Assembly: GCA_038030265.1 (NCBI GenBank)
Contig: CM075939.1
Span: 34,577,253-34,641,252 of the forward strand
Direction: 5' to 3'
Source of the DNA: Corythucha ciliata
Lineage: Eukaryota > Arthropoda > Insecta > Hemiptera > Tingidae
DNA length: 64,000 nucleotides
Position 1 is the first letter of the stretch. Each line of letters starts with the position of its first letter. The position numbers and the translations under genes were made by a program. Below the pieces are notes generated by a model. It saw only the letters and a list, made by a program, of their open reading frames with translations. It had not been told where the DNA came from and did no database searches. This document shows, one piece after another, positions 1 to 11,740 of this stretch.

Positions 1-110
1 TCGCATCTGAACGCGATGAACGCTTCATTAATGAAGTAAAAGATATCATTAATCCTCCAGCTCAAAATCCATACACTGAACTCAGAAACGCTCTCGACCA
101 GCGCAGTATA
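1..110 (+). pseudogene. Ty3/gypsy Gag fragment (upstream part)
   Basis: The window opens inside a retrotransposon gag. Read from base 3, the frame gives a peptide with the segment VKDIINPPAQNPYTELRNAL, which matches the Gag capsid layout of arthropod Ty3/gypsy elements (a V-x-D-L-x-x-x-P-P segment followed by Y-x-x-L-K/R-x-x-L). Gag would package the element RNA in cytoplasmic particles. The frame is lost near base 110 and the next Gag block resumes at about 1576, so an insertion splits the gene. The element must continue left of the window. Assignment to gypsy is from motif recognition only. Confidence 0.7.
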
Positions 111-1575
111 GCGTACCGAGGTAGGTGTGAGGAGGCGGTCCGCCCCGGGCTTAAATAAGGACAAGCTTAAATAAGGAACAGGTAGAGGATGTAGGTATGT
201 GAAAAAGTTGGACAGTTGAACAGCGATTTTGGCTCCTTCCTAACGAAATTCAGTCTCTCCTAACATCGCAGGTGATGATATCAGCCAGTTTGGGATTCGA
301 TTGAGTCCTATTAGCGCTTCTGGTGTCTCAAATTTCGAAAAATTCGCGCCTTCTCGCGGCTAAAATGAAGAAAATACACACTCCCCTGTTTCGCTAAGTC
401 CTTAAGCGCAGTGATGTGCTGCTCGTCAATGTGCAGCTTGCTAACGTGATAAAAACTTTGGAAAAAGCGCTAATATTCGTGGCCACAACTGCGAGAAAGC
501 GCTGATTCGAAGTCTCACGATCCAACATTTATGCCAAAATTGTGAAAAAATTGTTGATTCGCGTTATATTGAGGCCACTCTACGGCAAAAATGTAGAAAT
601 CAACGCGAAAGTGTTGTTTCTGGGCCTAGTGCTAATTCGCTGCTAAAAATGGGAATAATGATTAATCGGTAGCAAAAATTTCGGAAAATGCCAAATCATG
701 GCTAAAATTGAGGAAAATTCGCGAATTCACCGGTTAGAAGCGCTACTACGCTGCTAAAATTGAGTAAAAACGCTAGTTCAGTGCTAAACTTGAGGAAAAT
801 CACCAGTTCGCGGACAAATACATAAGCGTACAAATACAGAACTTTCAACTTAAATACTATCGCATCGCCTTTGCGCCATCTCAAGGCAACTTTATGGCTA
901 AAACTGAGAAAAACGGCAAATGCATGGCTAAAAGTCAAAAAACATCGCTGATTCGTGGCTAGAACTGAGAAGAAGCGCTAATCTGGAGGTGAAATTAAAA
1001 CAAAAAATTGATAATGCGGTGCTAAAATGTAAAAATGCTACTTTACCGCTTGAAAAAATCAATGTTTAGCCTGGCCCAAAATGAGGATGCTCATTGAGGA
1101 GGAGGCTCAAAATGAGCCTAAATTGAGATAAAAAGCTAATTCGATGCTAAAAATGAAAAAAATCGCTAATTCACGGGTTACGCTGCTAAAATTAAGAAAA
1201 AGCGGCCAACATTGTGTATAATTTCAATTCGGGTTGAAAAGATGCCAATTCGCGGCTTCTGAAGGCCATTTTGAGGTTAAAATTGAGAAAAAGCGCAAAA
1301 AACGCTGATTTGTGGCTGAGAAAAATCGCTAACTCATAGCGCATGGTGAAAAAAAAAATGCGATTTGTGGAAAAACCTGGTATTTTGCTGATAATATTGA
1401 GGAAAATACGTAACAAAAACGTTAATTTCCAGCTCAGACGAGAAATAGTGCTAATTCTATGCTTAAATACAGATAAAATTGCTAATTTTCTGTTTATGCG
1501 AAGAAAACTCAACTTGGGGGCCTCTTGGAGATTTTCGCACCGAGCCCCGATAGGTGCTGGTCCGCCAGTGGTCCA
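111..1575. mobile_element. 1.47-kb insertion splitting gypsy gag, carrying array A1
   Basis: This stretch lies between two blocks of one Gag reading frame and is foreign to the gene. It starts with a GC-rich head (about 117-160) and ends with a similar segment (about 1540-1575). Both ends contain ACCGAG, TAGGTG and GGTCCGCC in the same order, suggesting short diverged terminal direct repeats. Between 160 and 430 I see no coding signal, and the rest is a degenerate array. No transposase or reverse transcriptase is visible. It could be a non-autonomous element carrying array DNA, or array DNA inserted by repair. Confidence 0.45.
430..1500. repeat. Degenerate tandem array, family A (copy A1)
   Basis: About 30-bp units recur irregularly with the core GCTAAAATTGAGAAAAA followed by a CGCTAATTCGCGG-like stretch. 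Unit length and sequence both drift, so the array is ancient or was never homogenised. Open frames inside it on either strand are by-products of the repeat and show no protein domain. The same family occurs at 8390-9180 and, in opposite orientation, at 55918-56770. Confidence 0.85.
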
Positions 1576-2280
1576 ATTTGTTTCGGAGGAACAGCGCGTT
1601 CGACAGTTGATTTCTCAGGAAGATCTCGATGATCGAAAACCATGTCCCTCGCAGGAACTATCGCTCCCAAAATGACAACTTCATGTGCACACTCTGGATC
1701 CAACGACTTTCTCCACACATCCAAGCCATCTTACAAACCCAAGTCGATCTACCGGTTGATCGACTCGCCGCGCCGTCACGGCGGATAAAAGAATGGAAGT
1801 ACAACCCCTAACCATCTTCTTTCCTCTCCTTTACATTACCCTACTACTACTACAAACGCCATCTCAACTACTACTAGCCGCTCTCGAAATCCATCGCCCG
1901 GTGATCTATCCCCCTGCTGGTACCATCATCGATGGGGAGACAAAGCTCGGAAATGTATTCAATCATGTTCCTTTATCCTTGCAAAAAAAACTTTCAGGGC
2001 AGCCAGCAGTAGCGACAGCCGACTGCCCGTCCACAGGTTGTTGCCTCTTCGTTATCGATCGTGCCACAAAATTTCAATTTCTCGACTCCGATCTCTGACG
2101 CTTCCCTAGACGCTTTCTACCTGGACGCCGTAACCGTGTCAATTATAATTTAGCAGTGGCAAATAGCTCCGAAATCTCTACTTACGATTTCCTACCCCTA
2201 AAACTCGAATTCGCCGTGACCGAACTTGGACATTCACGACACGTGACGGCACCCTGACGAAAAACAGCAATTGGGAGCTT
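1576..2280 (+). pseudogene. Ty3/gypsy Gag C-terminus and protease remnant
   Basis: Several frames on the plus strand together read as the end of Gag and the start of Pol. Near 1577-1630 is an SEEQRVRQLISQEDL block, followed after a frame change by a block with FMCTLWIQRL and IQAILQTQVDLPVDRLAA, typical of the gypsy capsid C-terminal domain. At 1918-1975 another frame gives WYHHRWGDKARKC then CSF, the Cys/His motif common in these Gag-Pol proteins. At 2060-2200 a retropepsin-like segment follows (LFVIDRATKFQFL, DS at the active-site position, then LAVANSSEISTYDFLPLKL). Frameshifts and stops show that it is dead. No reverse transcriptase follows, so the element is truncated near 2280. Confidence 0.75.
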
Positions 2281-2319
2281 CCTTTCGGAAATTTACGATA
2301 TTGTACGTTTCACGTCTTA

Positions 2320-2475
2320 GGCCCATATTTATATGAACGTTCTTTGAAGTTTCCTTGAGTCAAGGAACCATTGAGAATAGTTTTTATCACAATAAATAAT
2401 CTGTTCAAACGAACTTCAAGGGTTTCTCAACACGTTCCCCTATACTATGTTCCTTAGGCACGTTCACAAGAGGGC
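2320..2475 (+). repeat. Dispersed repeat R, copy 1
   Basis: The stretch around 2363-2403 (GGAACCATTGAGAATAG, then a TATCACAATAAA-like run) resembles 29728-29838 on the same strand. No coding potential is seen. It may be the end of an unclassified retroposon. Confidence 0.5.
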
Positions 2476-2479
2476 ATTA

Positions 2480-3700
2480 ATTTCGAGAATTTGAAAGTTT
2501 TAGGGGTTTTTTGGTGGTCGATGCTCGTTGGCCACGACTGTGCTCAAAGCCTGGCAAATATAGCCACGAAATTACATCTCATGGAGCCAAAAACTGCGAA
2601 ACTGCAAGTTTGCAATTTCGGTTGCAAGCTTGGGTTGCGGGTTTCAGGCAAGTTGCCGGTCTTTATTTTCGCAATTTTGAAACTTTCTTATAATTCGCGA
2701 AATCAAAGACATTAATCGCCAAGCATTGAGTTTGCACGTTCGGGTCCTACATTAACAGAAATTACAAGTTTCCTGGCTGAATATCCTAGATACTACCAGT
2801 TTCAGATCTTAATTCTTGCGAAAATACAAGTTCCGTGTCTTATTTCTGGCGTAAATAAGTTAAGGCCCTTAATTTCGTATAAACTGAAATTCGGGGCTAA
2901 ATATCCGTGATATTTGATGTTGGCAATTTGTTTTTGTGGGCTCAGAGAACCTATAGGCTGTCCGGCCAAGGTGGAAGGCGCGGCGTGGCATCGAAGGCTA
3001 GCAAGTAGCAAGGTTCACTTCTCCCCTTCGGACAAAAATTGCAACATTTGGCTCCACCAGTGGCTGAAAATTCTCGACATCGCGAGTTTCACGTTCTTAA
3101 TTTCAGTGAATTTGTGAGCTTCGGCCCTTTTTACGTGTGGACCCTGGGCTAGCCGGTCCCGACTGTCCCAATACCCAATGACAAAATTGCCCTGAATAAT
3201 TTTTTGCAACATTGAGAGACAGACATTTGTGAGCTTGGAATTTCGGTCCTTCGTGCCAAATTACAAGTTTCCCGGCTGAATATTCACGAAATTGAAAGTT
3301 TTAGGTATTTGTTTAAGCGAAATTGCAAGTTCAGGGCCTTGGTTTTAAGCGAAATTGCAGGTTTTAGGGCCTTTTTCGTGGCGGCAGATCCAACAGGCAA
3401 GAAGGCTCCAACGAGTAAGACGAATACCCAGTAAATTGGAAGTTCCGTGGTCGAATATCCCTAGCAATGCGACTTTCGGGCCTTAAATCACTTAAATGCA
3501 ATTTTATAAAGGTTGGGCGATTTTTGTGTGAAGGCAAAACTGCCTAGCCGGTCCCATCAGCGCAAAGCATGACGAATTCCCATGAAATTGGAAGTTTTCT
3601 GGTGACGAGATGGACATACTTTTGGGTCTTAAATTTCAGCGAAATTGCCAGTTTATGGTTTCATTGCAAGCACATGTTGCCGTGGTGGTGAAAACTAGGC
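2480..3700. repeat. Degenerate array, family B (copy B1) with GC-rich spacers
   Basis: Units of about 35-40 bp are built on GCGAAATTGCAAGTTT followed by a GGGCCTTAATTT-like stretch. At intervals (near 2950, 3145, 3375, 3545 and 3690) the AT-rich units are interrupted by GC-richer blocks containing variants of GGGCTAGCCGGTCCCGAC. The same two-part organisation appears in B2 (26090-26640) and B3 (29990-31470), so the spacer belongs to the higher-order unit. Confidence 0.75.
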
Positions 3701-5307
3701 AGGCCGATACCAAAGAGCGTCTAAAGCCTGTCGAAAGAGCTCCCCATCCTTTTCATTAACTATCCAACGCGGTCATTGTTGAGGATATGTGTTAAACTGC
3801 TCACCCTTCTGTATTGAGCTAGCTACGCCCATTTTTCGACTTAATTTGAAAAATAGGATAAAATTCCCGAATGGTGCAGAAATATTAGTTGAGAAAGGCG
3901 ATGGATGATTGAAGGGGGTCGATAAATCATCCGAGGAATCATCTCTGAAGCTCTCCCTTAACAGTCCTTTGAAAAAAAGTTGAAAGATCCTAGATGAGTG
4001 ACCCTAGAGTATATGGTACATCGAGTTTCGCTCAGATCGATGCTCTTTCTCGCAGACAAGGGTCTTCATCTCAGGGCAAAATCAGCAGTGGAAGCCTGTG
4101 AGGGTTTTTTGGGACTATGCTCGCAATAAATTTTCTCGTTGGTCGTTGAGAAAAATCACAATAACTTGTTTAAAATAAAGCTTTATGTCTTTGTTTTGGA
4201 GCCTTCAACATTATTAAACCCGTGTCCCCGATTACCGCTTCAATTGAAGAGGCATAGGCGCCTTCTTTTTTCCTTGTATTGATGAAAGAATATTCACGAG
4301 GCAAGCTTATAGGAACGTGACTCTTCTTGAACCGGTGAATGCGGTGGGGACTCTTTTCTTTCAACATCAAGTTCAATAAGCCCTCCCCCTCCCCAAGCTT
4401 CTCTTAGCTTAAGAGTACAAAAACCGTTCGAGTCAGCTCTTCTATCTTCTGTAAGCGATAAGAAGTGGGAATGATGAAACAAGGTGTACATATACAATGG
4501 AAAAAGGGTAGTTAGTGGATGAGGTGAGAAGATCCTTATAAGATGCCTTTATCTGGGTCAAGAGCGCATCCCCTTTTTCCTTATATACTGTAGTCCTTGA
4601 ATCAAAAAATTCGATCAGAATGATGAGTTCTTTGGCTGTGTGTTTGAAAGGGGAAAGAAAAAATTATAGTAATCGTTCTGGGAAAACAGTTACTGTAAAA
4701 CATTAAACTGGTCTCTGGTCCTTTACTCGTAATATTTTCAGGCTAGTGCCCCTTCATTGGCGTTTTCTATTCGAATAAGACCTTACACAGGCACAGCCCT
4801 GGTCGTTACAAATAGCTCTCAAGTCAATTTTTCGAACTTAGTGACTTTTTGTGGGCGTAGTAATCAATAACTTCTGTAGTAAAAGACCCTAGTTTTGATT
4901 GATAATCTGGCTTTCAAATTACTACGTGAAAACGACAGGTTATACCCCACCGGGTCAAACACCACGCCATGTTAGGCAATCACCCGCAAGACATATAATG
5001 CAATGACATTTTGTGCGGTGAGAGTGATGCGATTTGAGATTCCTGTCCATTCCCGGAATGGAGACAGTTGTCTTATTATAAGGCATCGCTGGTACTTAAT
5101 CCTAGGGGTACAAAGATGTTTGTTGGAAGTCATACTCTCTTCGTGCAATTATTACCGGGGGAGAACGGAAGTATTTTTCTTTGTTTATCAAATTATCAAG
5201 ATGTGCGGTTTGGTTCACTACTGTGTGTGTCAAATTCTGACTCAGCGTGTACACATACACACCACGTATGTAAACAAGTAATAAAAAAATCTCGACTGAT
5301 AATGGCC
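3701..5307. other. No gene seen
   Basis: Only short open frames without recognisable domains on either strand; no inverted repeats or RNA genes found. Likely intergenic or intronic. Confidence 0.5.
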
Positions 5308-5516
5308 GCGTTGCAAAACTTTGGACTTGTTTAGCGCTGAAGGAGCACTTATAGTCTTTTGCCGTTTCAAAACTGTCAATCTAGCTCAGCGCTGAGTAAG
5401 TGTTTAAAATCCAACAAAACACGTCCCATCGCCATACAAATCACTGTTGCAAAACTCCATTAAGCGCTTAATTCTACACTTCAGCGCTTGAACACAAGCC
5501 CCGAGGTTTGCAACGC
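5308..5516. mobile_element. MITE-like inverted-repeat element
   Basis: The ends GCGTTGCAAAACTTTGGAC and, on the opposite strand, GCGTTGCAAACCTCGGGGC form imperfect terminal inverted repeats, continued inward by AGCGCTGAAG on both arms. The AGCGCT hexamer recurs inside. Length is 209 bp with no coding potential. No target duplication could be assigned. Confidence 0.6.
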
Positions 5517-8389
5517 AACCTATCATCTGACCGTCATCCGCATGCCATTCTATTTATTTTAATTTAAACCTCTACGGCCCGCTAATCGCATCATCATCAG
5601 AAACACCACCCACCACACGCAATATCACGGCCAAAATTGAAAAGGGGATGACTCAAGAGTCGAGTTCAACCCCACTGGACAATTAGCTAATCTCCTCCCC
5701 CAACCAACCTACCGGCCCTTTTTTATTCTACCGCCATAATCGTGTTAAAAGATATTCTGAAAGAGACCCTGAAGTGGCCGTCGTTAACGACTGAAAGGGA
5801 GAAAAAAAAGGTGACCGTTTAAACACTGTTAATGGGTATAGAACTATAATGAACGACTTCATCCCTTCAAATACAACGAACCCCCCCCCCCACCAACCCT
5901 CAATCATGAAAGAGAAAGGACGACGACATAATAATTGCCCGGATAAAGATTCTTTGAAATGAAAAGGGTATTGCATGACTAGTTTTTAATAAGGGAAAAT
6001 CTAGTTTTCTTTTGTACTAAGTGAGAACAAAAAGACTCTAGAAAGGCAAAAGGAGACAGGGATGAAAAATGGAAACTCCCACAAGAAATTCTAGACGCGT
6101 TTCTCTTTTTATGATTAACTTTAGCCATTATTGCAAAGTGAATAAATTTGAAACCCCGATTCCAACATCCCGTTCTTTTCATCATGCGTATAGCGATCTA
6201 CAAACCAACTGTTGCTTCTTTGTACTTCTCTCCCGCCCACTGTAGCACAATACGATGTTATTTTGTAACATGCCGCCTCTTTTCCATTACAAAATTTGAA
6301 TACTACTCTTACCTTAAAATTTAGTTATTCACGTGTTTTCCGGTTGAATCTTTTGCCCAATGAGGACGATTAAAATGATGAAAACAATTAAAAGGACAAG
6401 AATACAACAAATAGCCACCGCGGCGACCATGTTCCCCGGATCCGACGTTTTGGCGGATTTAATTAAATAGGTAATAATGTATTTATTTAAAATGAACAAA
6501 AAAAAAAAACAACAACAACGATCTGATTTTTAAAATGTGCTCGAAGAACAGGTCCACATGACTGACTAGCGTGCAATCTTAAATTGGACTGTGGTCCTTT
6601 TTGCCGGTCGGATATAAAATATTGATCTACACCGCCCTTCGGCGGTGGCTTCTTCACCACCTCACCCTTCACGCACACCAAAAGGAACAACCAGTAAAAT
6701 GAGTGGATAAAGAGGAGGGTTCTCAAAATAGGGGTGGGGAGGGGGTTGCGCTTGCTCCTCCTTCCGTTGATAGCTCGTCAGTTGTTCTACTACGGGGAAG
6801 AGTGACAACCAGGCTTGTGTAGGCTTGTGGATGAAGTTTGATGGGGAAGGGAAGGGGGAAGGAAAAAGGTTTTTTGTCATTCAGCGACAGGAATTATATA
6901 GGTCGGAGGGGGCGAGGAATCGAGGGAAAAAAGGGTAACGAGGGCAAAGCTGTTTGAATCTGCTAGAAACACACCCTTTACACACAAAAATCTCTTTGCG
7001 CTCTACGAGTGCCTGTTATAGGAAAAATTCAACTAAAAACGTCTTCTCAACGTTTAAAAAATAAAACAAGCTTCGATTTTCTCTAATGTGAGGAAGAGGG
7101 GCAAAATTTAACAATATAATTTTTCTGCAGCACAATCTCTTACTTGTAATTTGTAAATATAAAGAAGAACGTACCTGAAGAGGCCCGGAGGGATATAAGA
7201 AGAAGGCAGAAAAGAAGTGACAAGGCCAGTGTTGGGAGGTGCCGGGTTTCACGAGCCATACTGTGTCCTGTAAAAGACAAAATTCTCATAAATTTCTCTT
7301 GAATCACCGAATTCTTACTATACTTACTAAAACGCAAAATCCCCTTGTCCTGATTTATTAAAATCCCTTAAATTAATCAAGCACCTTATAAAGGACATTT
7401 TTTATTCAGGTTCTCTTTCTCGACGCATTTTTAAAAATTATTTCCCTCCTTCACGATAGATATTATTTTAAATTGATTTAATTTTAAAAATCATTTCCCA
7501 TTCCCTCACACTGCCCATTCGCCTTTTTCACCACTCATCAGTCTTTCCAACATGCTTAGACCCAAAAATGAAGCTACAGGAATATGAGTGATGCGAGTTA
7601 GAGATAGGTTGTGGAGGTGGGGGGGGGTGTTGGAGCAGAAGCAAAACCATTACCATTTCAATTATTTTATTAGTTTCATCAGTGCACGAAGTTCGTTAGT
7701 TTTGCGCTTCAGTTTAAGGAATTCCCTCCAGATCAGAGGAAGACTAAACAAACATTTCATCCCTTTGTCTGTGGCTCTTCGTTGCGGTTACTCCATGAAC
7801 TTCCTATTCTTGCTCTACATTTCACAGAAACCACGCTCCTTCCAAAGTTTTCCTTATATCCTTTTGTTCCAGCGTCCATTCCATCTCTTTGTACTTGCAC
7901 CAATTCCTCACTATAAGTGGTGACGCAGAAGTCAAGAGTTAACGTTTTTTAACATTACACCATTAACAGAATTGAACAAAACAAAATAGTGGGCCTCTCA
8001 TGCCGTCTTTCCCCCTCTCTAACTCTAACCTTCCAAATAATTGGATGAGAAAACTGTAGGAGGCAATCAACAACAATAATTCATAAAGTTCGGGTCAAAG
8101 TCTCGAAGTTTAGACTTTTAGATATTAATTCATCAGATCCTGGGACTGGCTCCTTCGGGGGGCGTCGGCTTACAGCCTGAAGAGGGGACCCGTTAACCCC
8201 ACCCTCATCATTCGACCGAGCAGGAAATATTTGAATATCAGTCTGCAAACAACATTCTCCCTATTTCGGCCCCTGAGAAGTAACTGACTAACGTATAAGA
8301 CTGTACAGTGGCGCCGAAACGATTTCCATGAGGTGTAGCAGAAGTCCTGTGAGAGGGGGGGGGAGGGCGTAGGTCGTTGCATTTTTGTT
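5517..8389. other. No gene seen; homopolymer tracts
   Basis: Contains a poly-C tract near 5880, an A-run followed by CAA repeats near 6500, and a G-run near 7620. Open frames are short, in conflicting directions, and lack domains. Confidence 0.5.
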
Positions 8390-9180
8390 CCAATTTCAAC
8401 CGCTAGTTAGGAATTTTTCTCCAATCTCTTGAATCCCGCGTTTGAATCTCTTAAATTAGCGTTTTTTCTTAATTTTAGCACTGGTTTAATCAGCGATTTT
8501 TGCCGCGAATTAGCGTTTTTCGCAAATTTAACCACTAATTAGAGCCTTTTTTCCTGCGCCTTAAGTTTCTTTAGGTCCTTTAGCGGATAAAATTGAGAAG
8601 GTGTACTAATGCGCTGTTTTTGGATCAAGAATAAGGCGAAAAGTTTGGAAAAATCGCTAATAATCCTGGATAAAAAACAGCAAAAACAAAACGCTCTTCA
8701 GAGAAAAAATCACTGATTTTCGGTGTGTAGAGGACACATTACGGTCAAAAGTTCCACTATAGAAAAATACGCTAATTTGCTGTTCTTGGGCCAAGCCTGG
8801 GGCAAAAATTTTGCGAAAAAACACCCTAGTTCAGGATTAAAATGGCAAATGACGAAAGTTACAACTTTTGAAAATTCACAGCTAAAATCGAGAGAATTCC
8901 AATTTGCGGCTGAAATTGAAAATACGACAATTCGCGGTAACTGAAGGTAACTTTGGTGTTGGGGAGGTATATAAACACAACTTAGCAGTCAAAATTGAGA
9001 AAAATCGCAAATTCATTGATATTAGATGAAAAAAAGCCGCTTATTTTATTAGCGGCTGAAATTGAGAAAAACATTATTCGCGGCCAAAACTGAGAAATGT
9101 TCTCTAATTCGCGGGTAAAATTGGAAAAAAATCTCAATTTCTGGCTTAAATTGAGCATAAAAAAGAGGAAAAACGCTACG
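8390..9180. repeat. Family A array with internal orientation switch (copy A2)
   Basis: From about 8400 to 8570 the units read as the reverse complement form (TTAGCGTTTTTTCTTAATTTT style). From about 8580 to 9170 they read forward (GCTAAAATTGAGAAAAA style). The orientation changes once, near 8575. Units are about 30 bp and diverged. Confidence 0.8.
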
Positions 9181-9219
9181 TGATAATTTATTGTTTTTGT
9201 AGAGGTTGAGGGGTCTCAT

Positions 9220-9740
9220 CGAGATCTCGAATTCGGCTCACTAAAACACCTAATTCAACAAATTCCTCTGATTTCGCAGTCTTAAAACCTAATTTTTGCG
9301 AATATTTCTCTCCGAAAAAAAAATTGTTTTCTTCTAGTATTAATAATAAACGTTCTAATGAACGTTGAATGATCTTGCTATTTGTTGATGCTGATAAACC
9401 ATTTTTCGGAACGGATTACTTCTGATAACGATTTCCCTGGTTTTTCGCACACAAAAACCATTTTTGCAAGATTTGGTTCTTTAAAATATCTTCCGCGAAT
9501 TTTTCTCGCAAAAGAAAAACATTTTCCCGGATCTGGGCTCATTGTAAAATACATTTCTTGGATATTTCTCGCTGAACAACCAATTTAGGGAATTTTCGTT
9601 GCCAGCAAACCAATTTCGCTGGGTAACCCAAGCGAGGATCGGCGTCTGAATTGGTTGGAAATGTGGGAAAGTTGGTTTGCCGGCCTCAAAAATCCCCGAA
9701 ATTGGTTGTACACTGAGCCAAATTCGAAAAATTTATTCGC
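9220..9740. repeat. Degenerate array, family D (copy D1)
   Basis: Units of roughly 40 bp contain TTTCTCGCAAAAGAAAAAC or AACCAATTT with a GCGAATTT core. A local inversion is visible around 9600-9720, where CCAATTT units are followed by AAATTGGTT units. Related in style to 24960-25800. No coding signal. Confidence 0.6.
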
Positions 9741-9759
9741 GAAAAGCCAACGCCTCGGG

Positions 9760-10590
9760 CAAAATTTACGCTAAACGCTTTATCAAGGGCAATTTTTATA
9801 ATGAAATTGTCTATTTCATTGGAAAAACTTGTCAGTTTCACGATTAAATTCTTAATGCGGGGTTCCCCGTCGCAAATGAGGAAATTTTCGGTTTAAAAGG
9901 TGTCAGCTTAATGAGCAAATCTTCAGTTTTATGTGGAAATTGTCAATTTTGTGAGGAAATTGCCATTTTTGGGGGTATTTTCAATTTTATAAAGAAATTG
10001 TCAGTTTGATCAGGAAATTGTGATTTTCAATAGGAAATCTTTTCAGGAATTGTTAATTTTAGGAGGAAACTGTCGGTATATTTTTGGAAGAATTGTCAAT
10101 TAGAAGCAGAAATTCTAATTTTCTTCTTCAGCACAAGAAGGAGAAAGCTCAGGAAACGAAGAAGTAGAAGAAGCCAAAGCCCAAAAATAAAATATTAATC
10201 AAATTATAAGATAATACTCAAGTTTATGGAAATGTTTTAAATTTTAAGAGAACATTTTCAATTTTATGAGGAAACTGCCAATTTTGTGTGGAAATTACCA
10301 TATTAAGGGTGGTTGTAAATTTGAAGCAGAAATGGTTATTAATTTCATGTGGAAATTGTAATTTATCCGCAGTGTTATTTTTGGTCCCTCAATTTCTATT
10401 AATTTTGCCTTATGACTCGAGCGGTAATTGTCCTTTCGGTGACCATTATTAATGTGTGCAGTAACAAGCTAACATTTATTTGGGTTCTAACTTGCCATTT
10501 TTAGCGGAAGTGGCCGATTTTTTTATTAATTGTCAATTCTAAAGGTAAATTGACAAAGATGGACATAATGAATAATTCTGTCGTTAATAT
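9760..10590. repeat. Degenerate array, family C (copy C1)
   Basis: Units of about 28-30 bp follow the pattern GAGGAAATTGTCAATTTTAT with drift. The array is interrupted by an AG-rich stretch at about 10120-10180 and borders the tRNA-bearing element. Confidence 0.75.
10203..10280 (+). repeat. 78-bp direct repeat, left copy
   Basis: Nearly identical (about two mismatches seen) to 10795-10872. It begins ATTATAAGATAATACTCAAG and ends in family C sequence. The two copies bracket the tRNA-bearing element, indicating a local duplication at or after that insertion. Confidence 0.85.
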
Positions 10591-10596
10591 TTATAA

Positions 10597-10790
10597 ATAA
10601 TGAATTAATTAAACTGATGTTATCCGGACGACGATGGAAAGGTACACACGATTCGAGTCACGAGAAAAAATGGCTCCTCGGCGGGATTTGAACCCGCAAC
10701 CTCTGGATTACTAGTCCAGTACGCTGCCAATTGCGCCACGGTGGCGCCTTTGGGAGTCGTACTCCGAGGGATAAGTTAAACCGAACCATT
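10597..10790 (-). mobile_element. tRNA-bearing element, truncated copy
   Basis: On the minus strand this matches the complete 316-bp element at 54145-54460: shared CCTCGGAGTACGACTCCC upstream of the tRNA module, then the tRNA-like region, then ATTTTTTCTCG, ACTCGAATCGTG and the CGTCGTCCGGATAA part of the inner inverted repeat. The end at about 10790 stops within the tRNA-upstream segment and lacks the opposite repeat arm. It abuts the right copy of a 78-bp direct repeat. Two diverged copies in one window show a dispersed family. Confidence 0.75.
10673..10745 (-). tRNA. tRNA-Thr-like sequence (anticodon AGT), element-borne
   Basis: On the minus strand there is a D-arm (GCGC/GCGT), an anticodon arm CTGGA/TCCAG with loop CTAGTAA (anticodon AGT), a 5-nt variable region and a T-arm GCGGG-TTCAAAT-CCCGC. 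The A-box and B-box-like Pol III promoter motifs are present. Acceptor pairing is poor (several mismatches), so it is more likely a decayed tRNA-derived module than a working tRNA gene. Confidence 0.5.
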
Positions 10791-10794
10791 AAAT

Positions 10795-10872
10795 ATTATA
10801 AGATAATACTCAAGTTTATGGAAATGTTTTAAATTTTAAGAGAAAATTTTCAATTTTATGACGAAACTGCCA
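10795..10872 (+). repeat. 78-bp direct repeat, right copy
   Basis: Partner of 10203-10280, offset 592 bp. It starts immediately at the truncated end of the tRNA-bearing element. Confidence 0.85.
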
Positions 10873-11740
10873 CTACTACTGTACTAAAACCGCAATTTTG
10901 TGCGAAATTCACCATTCATTCATTATTGTGCGAAAATCGCCAGTTTCTATGTAAAATTTTATGTTTTGAGGTAAAACCACTTAATTTATTGGTTTATTAT
11001 TCATTCCGAATAATACACCTATGTTTTCGGCCAGGAAAAAATGTTTACCACCCACCCTCATACTTTTCCTGTGTACGTTTTAGCATGCCTAGATTCCATT
11101 TCTGGAATCTTCGTTCGCCGTCCGGGCCATATCTTGCCCTAGGAATGCTCGAAAAAACTCGTTCTTTCGCACATAGACTCCATTTGGGATCTAGTTGGTC
11201 CTAACATCTGATCAGTCTGATCAACTAACTGCCTGGGTTTTTATGGGCCAAAAGCGGGTCCAAAAATCAATATTTTTAAAGGTTTTAAGAACATAGGGGT
11301 GTGGGGTGTCAATTTTCATGTAACTTCAAGCCGGATCTGGCTATATTCATGAATAATAAACCCACGCGTAAAATTTGCAGCGTTTTTTTAGGCTGAAATC
11401 GCCAGTTCGTAGTAAAAACATCAGTTTTCTGTTGGCAGTTTTGAGGTAAAAACTTCAATTTTGGGTTATACAAAAATGCCAGTTTTGAGGAAAAGTTGCC
11501 AGTTCTGTGGTGAAACCACTAGTTTGGGGGTAAACGTTTCATTTTGAGGAAAATTTGTCAAATTTAGTTCGAGGGTAAAATCACTAGTGTTGTTTTGAAA
11601 TCTTCAGTTTTGATATAAAACGTCAGCTTTCGCTTCAAATCCTTAGTTTTGGAGGATTTCAACGCGAAAAGTGACGATTTTAGATTTCACGCCAATGCTG
11701 TTGTATATCAAAACTGAAGATTTCACCCAAAGTCATATGG
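10873..11740. repeat. Family C array (copy C2), interrupted
   Basis: Family C units occur at 10873-10960 and 11385-11740, here in the form CAGTTTTGGGGTAAAA. Between them (about 10960-11385) is unique sequence without domains. Near 11660-11740 the unit orientation switches. The edge sequence AGTCATATGGATTACAAGT (11732-11750) recurs inverted at 15107-15125. Confidence 0.7.

Noticed and set aside
430..1500. CRISPR-like array
   Set aside because: Units are degenerate and contiguous, with no constant repeat and no unique spacers; the context is eukaryotic.
702..1512. Open frames inside array A1
   Set aside because: They follow the repeat unit, run on both strands and contain no domain.
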